Positions 53,063 through 62,000 of a DNA stretch of 62,000 nt are shown here, piece by piece; positions within the stretch are counted from its first letter, which is position 1, and each line of letters opens with the position of its first letter. The translations under genes and the position numbers were made by a program. The DNA is from Zygnema cylindricum (lineage: Eukaryota; Streptophyta; Zygnematophyceae; Zygnematales; Zygnemataceae): positions 1 to 62,000 of the forward strand of contig JBBHKE010002637.1 of assembly GCA_037447655.1 (NCBI GenBank). The letters are read 5' to 3'. The notes beneath the pieces were generated by a model. It saw only the letters and a program-made list of their open reading frames with translations, made no database searches and was not told the origin of the DNA.

Positions 53063-55782
53063 CTATCCACCATTCTCGACCGTACTGTCGATAATTTGCC
53101 AATTGAATGGCGAAGATGTCTTGCAAGACTGGATGTAGTCCGGTTGTCCAGCGAAACAATCTTGTCCAGTGGGGGCACACCCCCGCGACACGGCTGACTG
53201 TGCACACGGGTCGATTGACATTTCGCGAAGGCAAACCGGCAAATTATTTTGTCTCCAATCATTGCCATTGTCGATCATTTTGAGTGATGCCATGCATTTG
53301 GGCTTGGAGCGTGGCCAGCTTGAGCGTGGTCGGTCCACAATATTCATCACGAAGGGACGAACACCGGCCAAGGCGACCGCTAATTCGCCAAAAGTGGACG
53401 AGAAACTGGTTTGAATGACGTCACAGAAACTGAGGATCCATATATCCACCATGGCCAGGCCATGGTGCTCCAAATCCCAACCTTCTTTATTCACGTTTCC
53501 TGCTCTATATCAACGGGCAAAGTTGTGGTGTGGTGGGAGAAGAAATGGAAGATAAGGTGGAAACCAAAAGAAAAGAATTAACAAGGGATAGTGAGAGGGA
53601 CATGTTGTTAAGGGGGAAAGGAGAAGGCTTAGGAAAGGGAGGACGAGGCTGGGATTGTGGGAAATGAGAAAGAAAAGTGGGGAAAAATCAAGAGGAAGAG
53701 GGAGGATCTGCAAGAAAGGGAGACAAGACAGCAAAAAAACGAGAGGTGGACGAAGGAGAAAAGGATAGAGAGAGCTGGATTGGAAGAGAAAAGAAAAATG
53801 CACAGCAGACGAGTCGAAAGAGAGAGAGAGAGAGAGAGAAAAGACAAAAGGGAGCCAACAAAAGCATTTATCATCACCTCCATATGCGATATCACACTAG
53901 ATTTAGCTCTTCAACAAGAGTAATGATTAATTTTTTTGAAGTATGGATGATGAGCAATCAGATAAGAACGAATGAAAACTAACACATAAACTGAAGCATT
54001 AAGTGTCTTGATTTTATTTTTATTCGTTAAAATTAGTGAGTGGGTACTCACGAGTGGAAGGTGACAAAGGACCCATCTGCAGCAAAACCATCTCGATAGG
54101 TTGCATTCAAATAGTCGAGATGGCGACCGTGAAGAGATGCCACAAAAACGGCAATAGTTGGAGGCACACTACCATTATTTGAAATTGGCGGTTGGCTCTT
54201 CGTTGTTGCGTTCTGTTCCATAATCTGTTTTGGGTGCGGCAAATAGTGGCTTATATTTACAGCACATTCGAGAACTCGTTCATTGGCCCACGAATCATCT
54301 TGGCCCGAGAATGTTCGAACTTGCAAACCAATGCGTTTTTGTGCGCCTCTGACCAATATGGAATGAGAAGTCAGTATAAAAACGTGAGGTTGGAGTTGGT
54401 TGGAGTTCCGTTTCTGATTGAAGCTGAGGTTTGAAATTTGAGATTAAGATTTTAAAAAACTTGTCAGTCATCTACTACACATTACTACGGCTTTACTTTT
54501 TGTTGTTTTTATGCAGGAGATCCGGATTGAAATTGGGAATTTAGAAAAATACAAGCTAAAAAAAAGCTATTATGAGTTATTATGGCAGATATATACTTTC
54601 TTATGATACTTCCTGTGAATTTGAGCATCATCCGTTACGTAATATTGTAGCTGCTGGTGTGCTTAGGTGGAGATGTAAATTCAACTTAATGCTCAGTCAA
54701 AACTTACTTTGCTGTAATTTAAAACCAAACCCTAGAAACTAGTGCACCCATTATTTGCTATAAGAAAGAAATCCAAATGGAAAGAAATTACGGATAAGTC
54801 GTTATATGTGAGGTGTACCTGAGATGATCATTAAAGTGGCTAGTTATACGATCCCAATATTTGTCTTTGGGATGTAGGAGGTAGCGAGCCAAATGGGTAT
54901 ATACAGCCCTGTTGTGAAGAGAGAATAAAGATCGACAGATCTGATGGTTAATCGCAGCGGATCGATTTCGCACCTTTTCCACACAATCCTACAAATAAAT
55001 GAATGAGTTGGAAACATGCATACCCCATCATTTGGATATAAAGCTTTTCAGATGACAAAAAAGTACAGACTAACTTCCGCATGAGCAACATACTTTTTCT
55101 CATCTATACTTTCACATCCAAACATCTTTGCAAAAAAAATATCTTAAAAGACCCTAACTTTATAGTTTCACATAGGTCTTGTCATTACACCTTGTGGGAA
55201 ACCATTTTTCCATTTCTTGTTGAAAGGATTTCATTCCGGCAAAGAGAGGGCCAAAATACCGTCCTTGAAACATCATCAGCCATGGAATGTTGTGAAGTCC
55301 AGGTTGGGCTTCATCACAAAAGAATATCAAATCTTGTTGTGCTACATTATACTTAAGCGAGAAATATGCTTTGTGCCTGTGAGGAAACACATGGGAGAAT
55401 GGCTTCAAAAAGTGGTCAAAATAGTCAACATAACCAACATTCAACATAATCAATACGTAGACAAGATAGTCAAGATAGACAACATAGTCAAAAAAGTCAG
55501 ACTAGTACTTTTTAAAATAAAAAGACGATGTCAGATGTTCAAGATTGAACTTTTCAAAATAGCTCGAAATTGTCTTGACTATGTCAGACTGACATAGACT
55601 GACAGCCTGTCAGTTTATGGCATAGACAGTCATAGACTGACCAAACCAATCACAATTAAACAGTTAATATTCTTCATTTACGAATACTTGGTTATAACCT
55701 GACCTACTAATTCGGTCGTAGTGTTTACTGTTGGGGGTCAATATATATGTATGTGTATTCAAAAATACATATACATATATAC

Positions 55783-55834
<52 letters not shown>

Positions 55835-57255
55835 ATATATGTATATATGTATATATGTATATATATATGTATATATGTATATATGTATATATATATGTAT
55901 ATATATATATACATATATAACAGGTTAAGATATCTATGCATGGATCATTGATTTTGATTCCCATGACCTTCCGTAGTGGAGCAGCTAACTTAAAGAAAAT
56001 TGAGTGAATGACCACTATTGGAGAAACAAACTCAACTACGAGAAATATAAAAAAAAAATATGCTTCAAACTTATGCCCCCATAATGATGAAATCCATACA
56101 TAACTTCAAAATCTACAAACTTAAGTTTTTACATATGCCCTGTTTCTCTACTGCCTATGCCCTGAAACTCACGGTTGTCATTATTGACTGGACATCGACT
56201 ATTATTGCAAAGAATGATGATTATTAAGAAAATTAAGTAAATTTTGAATCTCACAGGACAAAAGAAAGAAACTTGAATGCAAGACGTTCGACTACATAGA
56301 AGGATCTTGAGAGCACAAGAACGTTGTTGACGTATGATGTTTATGAGCTGCTTTTATAACATTGTCATTCTAATACTATTGCAATCTGCTGTCTGCAAAT
56401 TAGATTGGCAAAAAACGCAAGAACACCGACATCGTGCAAAACATGGAACAGGTTGAGAAAAGTTCATGTACTCGTTCTTAACAATTCCATGATTTAAATG
56501 CTTACAACCACAATTCAAACTTGAAAAAGGGAGCTGCAAAACTGCACCGCTGAGGCTTTTCTTCAACAACCTTAGGTACATGCACAGCTCTTCCAAAGCC
56601 TCGCATTATTGTAGCCTCCTTCTCATTCAAAACCCAAGTTGATTCCGGAAATGGGTTGCAGAAAAGTTGGGCATCGCTGGCCCCGCCGGCAATTAGAGTT
56701 CGATTGGTGAGAAGAGCATACAGGAAAGTGGAAATTAGACCATGGGCGCGATTTCCCAAACCACCGGCTCCCTTGGAGATGACATAACGGCATTGTGGAA
56801 GAGATGGATCTAAAACATGGGACATTGAAAATCGTCTGTTTTAATCAGTGACAAAAGCAAATTACACAAAAGACTGCTTGAATTGATGGAATATGATATT
56901 ACAAATTAATCAATATTGATGGAACTATCGATATCGTAGAAAATAAAACCTAAAATTATCAGGCATTGGTTATATGGGCGTGATTACACATAGGTGATTA
57001 CAAGCTTTTCTGGATAGTAATCGCAGTAATCATACAGGAAAATGTACGATTCACAAACTTTTTTGTACGATTGAAGCACTTACTGGCCAGTAACGTCACC
57101 TAGTATGGAAAATTAGTCTATAAAGATTAGAGTGTTGTCCCACCTGTATTATCCGTGGAATTCTCGAAAAAGCTGCGTTTCCAAACGTTTTTTTGCATAC
57201 AACGTTTGTGCATCTTTTCATAATCTCTCAATTTTTCCACAAATGCCTTGGATGG
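53063..57255 (-). CDS. GT37-family (plant xyloglucan-type) fucosyltransferase, 5' end missing
   Basis: Six exons with GT-AG introns and matching phases: 57255-57144, 56809-56506, 55376-55191, 54908-54819, 54348-54052, 53504-53063 (stop), giving 476 residues. Readable in order: [39 protein letters not shown] with [44 protein letters not shown] joined across a splice; [10 protein letters not shown] (donor-binding motif of alpha-fucosyltransferases); [18 protein letters not shown]; Cys-rich tail. Plant relatives are Golgi type II membrane proteins adding fucose to wall polymers or arabinogalactans. The first exon(s), with membrane anchor and the PGFDE-like region, are not between 57255 and the copia remnant at 57421; they are upstream or lost. 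Substrate cannot be told. No internal stop was seen. Confidence 0.88.
53810..53845. repeat. GA-rich simple repeat in last intron
   Basis: (GA)n at 53818-53840 inside a purine-rich stretch (53640-53845) of the intron 54051-53505. Open frames over it are Lys/Glu/Arg-rich artefacts. Confidence 0.7.
55741..55920. repeat. TA/CATATA microsatellite in fucosyltransferase intron
   Basis: About 180 bp of (TA)n, (ACATATA)n and (GTATATAT)n in the 1.1-kb intron 56505-55377. The left part is CATATA-rich and the right part TATATG-rich, so the tract is self-complementary and could form a long hairpin. The Tyr/Ile-rich open frames here are not genes. Confidence 0.92.
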
Positions 57256-57420
57256 CTGCAAAAACAATAAGTCCAGGAAACAAAACTTCAACCAAGAAAG
57301 CATTTAATGGCCAATTCAAGAATTTGATGAAGTGCTTGAAGAAAGCTTTTAATAGACCATTCAAGAATCTGATAAAGAATTTGAAGGAAGATTTTATGAA
57401 AGAATCAGGAATATGGTATA

Positions 57421-58262
57421 GACTTTGACTCAAAAAGAGGCCATTGGAAACATGTTAGATGAGTACGGAATGCGGGGGGCAAAAGGATGTCTAACTCCAA
57501 TGGAGTTTCGGAAAAGGTTAGAGGGAGAAATGGAGTTTCGGAAGAAGTTAGAGGGAGAAGAGACAGAACCGGGTGTCATTTTTAGTGAGTATTTAGAGTC
57601 AGGGGAGAATGATCCTATGACACTAATACCTTACAAACAAATTAGTGGGAAGCTTAATATATTTCATGAACTGTACCCGTCCAGACATTGCTGCAGCAAT
57701 TGGGGTACTGAGCAGAAGTGTAGAGAATCCGAGAAAATCTGATTTTGATGCAGCAACGAGAGTCTTGAGATATTTGGCAGGAACCAAAGACCTCAAACTC
57801 ACATTAGGCGGAGGAGAAGTGAAGCTGCAAACGTGGAGTGATGCAAGCTACGGCGACATGCCAAGCCGGAAATCCACAACTGGATTCGTTCTACAAATTG
57901 GGAACGGGACTTGCTGCTAGAGCAGCAAACTTAAAAAGGTTACAGCACACTCAACAATGGAGTCAGAATATATGGCAGCAATCTTCGCCCTCAAAAAACT
58001 CTTATGGGTAAAATCCATGTTACAAGAACTAGGATTCATGCAAGTTGGTCCACAGGTGATCTGGTGTGATAACCAGGCTGCCATTGCCATTGCCTCTAAC
58101 CCAAGTCATCACTTCAAGAGTAAGCATATGGATGTAAGATTACACTTTGTAAGAGAAAAAGTGTTCTCTAGGGTAAATTAAATTATGCTATCTGGCAGAC
58201 GCAAGAATGATTGTTAATATGCTTACAAAAGTTGTTCCTGCTCCCAAACTAAAGTATTGAAG
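57421..58262 (+). pseudogene. copia-6 remnant: RT thumb and RNase H
   Basis: TQKEAIGNMLDEYGM starts abruptly at 57425. It is followed by a 30-bp in-frame tandem duplication (EFRKRLEGEM, EFRKKLEGEE; 57503-57562), a shift, then GSLIYFMNCTRPDIAAAIGVLSRS, LQTWSDASYGDMPSRKSTTGF, a stop at 57918, STMESEYMAA, VIWCDNQAAIAIAS and HHFKSKHMDVR. All four RNase H residues are visible. Residues differ consistently from copia-1 to copia-5, so it is another lineage. No LTR is recognised. Confidence 0.88.
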
Positions 58263-58507
58263 GGATGCAGTAGGATAGGGTGAATAGCTAAGTTGCTGCA
58301 CTGCGATATTGCCATGCTGCGTTAGTCCACAATCAGGGTGTAGTGGGACTAGTTGACTAGTTGATTTTCGGCGCTCCTATGTTGCCATGGTGCACTGCTA
58401 TCCTGCCATGCTGCGCTAAGTGTGATGCTGCGCTAAGTGTGACATCACAGCTGCGCGGCTTTGACATCGCAGCTAAGCTGATACACTGAGTCTAAAGCTT
58501 TAGAGAT
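58263..58507. other. Spacer with short direct repeats before the satellite
   Basis: GC-richer than its surroundings. ATGCTGCGCTAAGTGTGA occurs twice in tandem (about 58410-58445), and GCTGCACTGC/ATTGCCATGCTGCG motifs recur. No coding signal. Confidence 0.5.
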
Positions 58508-61500
58508 CACCTCCTCTCTAAATGCGGTGTGGTAGAAGGTGCCTTTTCTCACCTCCTCTCTAAATGCGGTGTGGTAGAGGTGCCCATTCTCACCTCCTCT
58601 CTAAATGCGGTGTGGTAGAGGTGCCCATTCTCACCTCCTCTCTAAATGCGGTGTGGTAGAGGTGCCCATTCTCACTTCCTCTCTAAATGCGGTGTGGTAG
58701 AGGTGCCCATTCTCACCTCCTCTCTAAATGCGGTGTGGTAGAGGTGCCCATTCTCACCTCCTCTCTAAATGCCGTGTGGTAGAGGTGCCCATTCTCACCT
58801 CCTCTCTAAATGCAGTGTGGTGGAGGTGCCCATTCTCACCTCCTCTCTAAATGCGGTGTGGTAGAGGTGCCCATTCTCACCTCCTCTCTAAATGCGGTGT
58901 GGTAGAGGTGCCCATTCTCACCTCCTCTCTAAATGCGGTGTGGTAGAGGTGCCCATTCTCACCTCCTCTCTAAATGCGGTGTGGTAGAGGTGCCCATTCT
59001 CACCTCCTCTCTAAATGCGGTGTGGTAGAGGTGTCCATTCTCACCTCCTCTCTAAATGCGGTGTGGTAGAGGTGCCCATTCTCACCTCCTTTCTAAATGC
59101 GGTGTGGTAGAGGTGCCCATTCTAACCTCCTCTCTAAATGCGGTGTGGTAGAGGTGCCCTTTCTCACCTCCTCTCTAAATGCGGTGTGGTAGAGGTGCCC
59201 ATTCTCACCTCCTCTCTAAATGCGGTGTGGTAGAGGTGCCCATTCTAACCTCCTCTCTAAATGCGGTGAGGTAGAGGTGCCCAATCTCACCTCCTCTCTA
59301 AATGCGGTGTGGTAGAGGTGTCCATTCTCACCTCATCTCTAAATGCGGTGAGGTAGAGGAACTCAGTCTCACCTCCTCTCTAAATGAGATGTGGTAGAGG
59401 TGCCCATTCTCACCTCCTCTCTAAATGCGATGTGGTAGAGGTGCCCATTCTCACCTCCTCTCTAAATGCGGTGTGGTAGAGGTGCCCATTCTCACCTCCT
59501 CTCTAAATGCGGTGTGGTAGAGGTGCCAATTCTCACTTCCTCTCTAAATGCGGTGTGGTAGAGGTGCCCTTTCTCACCTCCTCTCTAAATGCGGTGTGGT
59601 AGAGGTGCCCTTTCTCACCTCCTCTCTAAGTGCGGTGTGGTAGAGGTGCCCATTCTCACCTCCTCTCTAAATGCCGTGTAGTAGAGGTGCCCATTCTCAC
59701 GTCCTCTCTAAATACGGTGTGGTGGAGGTGCCCATTCGCACCTCCTCTCTAAATGCGGTGTGGTAGAAGGTGCCTTTTCTCACCTCCTCTCTAAATGCGG
59801 TGCGGTAGAGGTGCCCATTCTCACCTCCTCTCTAAATGCGGTGCGGTAGAGGTGCCCATTCTCACCTCCTCTCTAAATGCGGTGTGGTAGAGGTGCCAAT
59901 TCTCACTTCCTCTCTAAATGCGGTGTGGTAGAGGTGCCTTTTCTCACCTCCTCTCTAAGTGCGGTGTGGTAGAGGTGCCCATTCTCACCTCCTCTCTAAA
60001 TGCCGTGTAGTAGAGGTGCCCATTCTCACGTCCTCTCTAAATACAGTGTGGTGGAGGTGCCCATTCGCACCTCCTCTCTAAATGCGGTGTGGTAGAGGTG
60101 CCCATTCTCACCTCCTCTCTAAATACGGTGTGGTGGAGGTGCCCATTCGCACCTCCTCTCTAAATGCGGTGTGGTAGAGGTGCCCATTCTCACCTCCTCT
60201 CTAAATGCGGTGTGGTAGAGGTGCCCATTCTCACCTCCTCTCTAAATGCGGTGTGGTAGAGGTGTCCATTCTCACCTCCTCTCTAAATGCGGTGTGGTAG
60301 AGGTGCCCATTCTCACCTCCTTTCTAAATGCGGTGTGGTAGAGGTGCCCATTCTCACCTCCTCTCTAAATGCGGTGTGGTAGAGGTGCCTATTCTCACCT
60401 CCTCTCTAAATGCGGTGTGGTAGAGGTGCCCTTTCTCACCTCCTCTCTAAATGCGGTGTGGTAGAGGTGCCCATTCTAACCTCCTCTCTAAATGCGGTGT
60501 GGTAGAGGTGCCCATTCTCACCTCTTCTCTAAATGCGGTGTGGTAGAGGTGCCCAATCTCACCTCCTCTCTAAATGCGGTGTGGTAGAGGTGTCCATTCT
60601 CACCTCATCTCTAAATGCGGTGAGGTAGAGGAACCCAGTCTCACCTCCTCTCTAAATGCGATGTGGTAGAGGTGCCCATTCTCACCTCCTCTCTAAATGC
60701 GGTGTGGTAGAGGTGCCCATTCTCACCTCCTCTCAAAATGCGGTGTGGTAGAGGTGCCAATTCTCACTTCCTCTCTAAATGCGGTGTGGTAGAGGTGCCC
60801 TTTCTCACCTCCTCTCTAAATGCGGTGTGGTAGAGGTGCCCTTTCTCACCTCCTCTCTAAGTGCGGTGTGGTAGAGGTGCCCATTCTCACCTCCTCTCTA
60901 AATGCCGTGTAGTAGAGGTGCCCATTCTCAAGTCCTCTCTAAATACGGTGTGGTGGAGTTGCCCATTCGCACCTCCTCTCTAAATGCGGTGTGGTAGAAG
61001 GTGCCTTTTCTCACCTCCTCTCTAAATGCGGTGCGGTAGAGGTGCCCATTCTCACCTCCTCTCTAAATGCGGTGCGGTAGAGGTGCCCATTCTCACCTCC
61101 TCTCTAAATGCGGTGTGGTAGAGGTGCCCTTTCTCACTTCCTCTCTAAATGCGGTGTGGTAGAGGTGCCCTTTCTCACCTCCTCTCTAAGTGCGGTGTGG
61201 TAGAGGTGCCCATTCTCACCTCCTCTCTAAATGCCGTGTAGTAGAGGTGCCCATTCTCACGTCCTCTCTAAATACAGTGTGGTGGAGGTGCCCATTCGCA
61301 CCTCCTCTCTAAATGCGGTGTGGTAGAGGTGCCCATTCTCACCTCCTTTCTAAATGCGGTGTGGTAGAGGTGCCCATTCTCACCTCCTCTCTAAATGCGG
61401 TGTGGTAGAGGTGCCTATTCTCACCTCCTCTCTAAATGCGGTGTGGTAGAGGTGCCCTTTCTCACCTCCTCTCTAAATGCGGTGTGGTAGAGGTGCCCAT

Positions 61501-62000
61501 TCTCACCTCCTCTCTAAATGCGGTGTGGTAGAGGTGCCCATTCTCACCTCTTCTCTAAATGCGGTGTGGTAGAGGTGCCCAATCTCACCTCCTCTCTAAA
61601 TGTGGTGTGGTAGAGGTGTCCATTCTCACCTCATCTCTAAATGCGGTGAGGTAGAGGAACCCAGTCTCACCTCCTCTCTAAATGCGATGTGGTAGAGGTG
61701 CCCATTCTCACCTCCTCTCTTAATGCGGTGTGGTAGAGGTGCCCATTCTCACCTCCTCTCTAAATGCGGTGTGGTAGAGGTGCCCATTCTCACCTCCTCT
61801 CTAAATGCGGTGTGGTAGAGGTGCCAATTCTCACTTCCTCTCTAAATGCGGTGTGGTAGAGGTGCCCTTTCTCACCTCCTCTCTAAATGCGGTGTGGTAG
61901 AGGTGCCCTTTCTCACCTCCTCTCTAAGTGCGGTGTGGTAGAGGTGCCCATTCTCACCTCCTCTCTAAATGCCGTGTAGTAGAGGTGCCCATTCTCACGT
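58508..62000. repeat. 41-bp tandem satellite array, about 85 copies, open at window end
   Basis: The monomer runs CACCTCCTCTCTAAATGCGG then TGTGGTAGAGGTGCCCATTCT (41 bp); the period is exact from line to line, e.g. TAAATGCGG at 58561 and 58602. Each unit contains the inverted pair CACCTC/GAGGTG. Variant monomers (CTAAGTGCGG; CCGTGTAGTAG; AATACGGTGTGGTGG; TCATCTC...GAGGTAGAGGAAC; 42-bp GAAGGTGCCTTTT) recur in the same order, showing higher-order blocks. Confidence 0.97.

Noticed and set aside
53657-53982. Lys/Glu/Arg-rich open frames of 88-101 codons
   Set aside because: They lie in a GA-rich intron of the fucosyltransferase; composition artefact.
55721-56015. Tyr/Ile-rich open frames on both strands
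   Set aside because: Translation of a TA/CATATA microsatellite within an intron.
57132-57433. Open frames over 57132-57433, including a minus-strand hydrophobic one that could look like a membrane anchor ([17 protein letters not shown])
   Set aside because: The fucosyltransferase exon in this place is in a different frame ([17 protein letters not shown]) with a clear splice acceptor at 57255; the hydrophobic frame overlaps its poly-pyrimidine tract.
58508-62000. CRISPR-like array
   Set aside because: Units are contiguous 41-bp repeats without unique spacers, in a eukaryotic genome; it is a satellite.

Overview
This is eukaryotic nuclear DNA from a land plant: a split-exon gene of the plant cell-wall fucosyltransferase family (GT37) lies at 53063-57255, and about 80% of the rest is LTR retrotransposons, many nested and decayed. 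A large, repeat-rich genome is implied. The multi-exon fucosyltransferase (Arabidopsis relatives have one intron) makes a non-angiosperm such as a fern, lycophyte or gymnosperm plausible, but this is inference and I cannot name the species.

Layout. 1-2846: 5' part of a minus-strand Ty1/copia element (copia-1). 2847-3445: a second minus-strand copia fragment. 3446-7557: a 5'-truncated plus-strand copia-2 with its 3' LTR. 8553-15210: a complete plus-strand copia-3 with 5-bp target duplication TTCTT; its 5' LTR carries an inverted piece of another LTR. 15216-18311: non-coding, with a decayed minisatellite. 18312-35157: a minus-strand Ty3/gypsy element (gypsy-1) into which copia-4 (22820-28438, minus) and the non-autonomous copia-5 (30688-34823, plus, TSD CTAAC) have inserted. 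35158-47660: gypsy-2, minus strand, with a copia solo LTR (36622-37815, TSD CGTCG) inside its left repeat. 47661-48485: truncated copia LTR. 48486-53062: mostly non-coding. 53063-57255: fucosyltransferase gene, minus strand, first exon(s) not seen. 57421-58262: copia-6 remnant of a different lineage. 58508-62000: a 41-bp satellite array running off the window.

The most interesting object is gypsy-2. Between its aspartic protease and its reverse transcriptase it encodes a C5-cytosine DNA methyltransferase domain (motifs DLFAGIG, VEID, GGWECQG, LFFE, ILENV, HRVR and a C-terminal target-recognition-like half), and after its integrase it encodes a Cys4-His-Cys3 PHD finger. One retroelement thus combines a chromatin writer and a chromatin reader. 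This copy is broken by frameshifts and stops, so any active version must be elsewhere in the genome.

The second theme is the copia family set. In all four copies with a visible 5' end the primer-binding site is an exact or near-exact complement of the anticodon arm of initiator tRNA-Met (as in Drosophila copia, unlike most plant copia elements), and the gag ATG lies inside that site. Their LTRs share a GTAC-rich block before a TATA-like motif, and an antisense tRNA-like segment with a B-box. No element in the window appears intact. The order of events reads: gypsy-1 first, then copia-4 and copia-5 into it, with gypsy-2 beside it and a solo LTR later inside gypsy-2.
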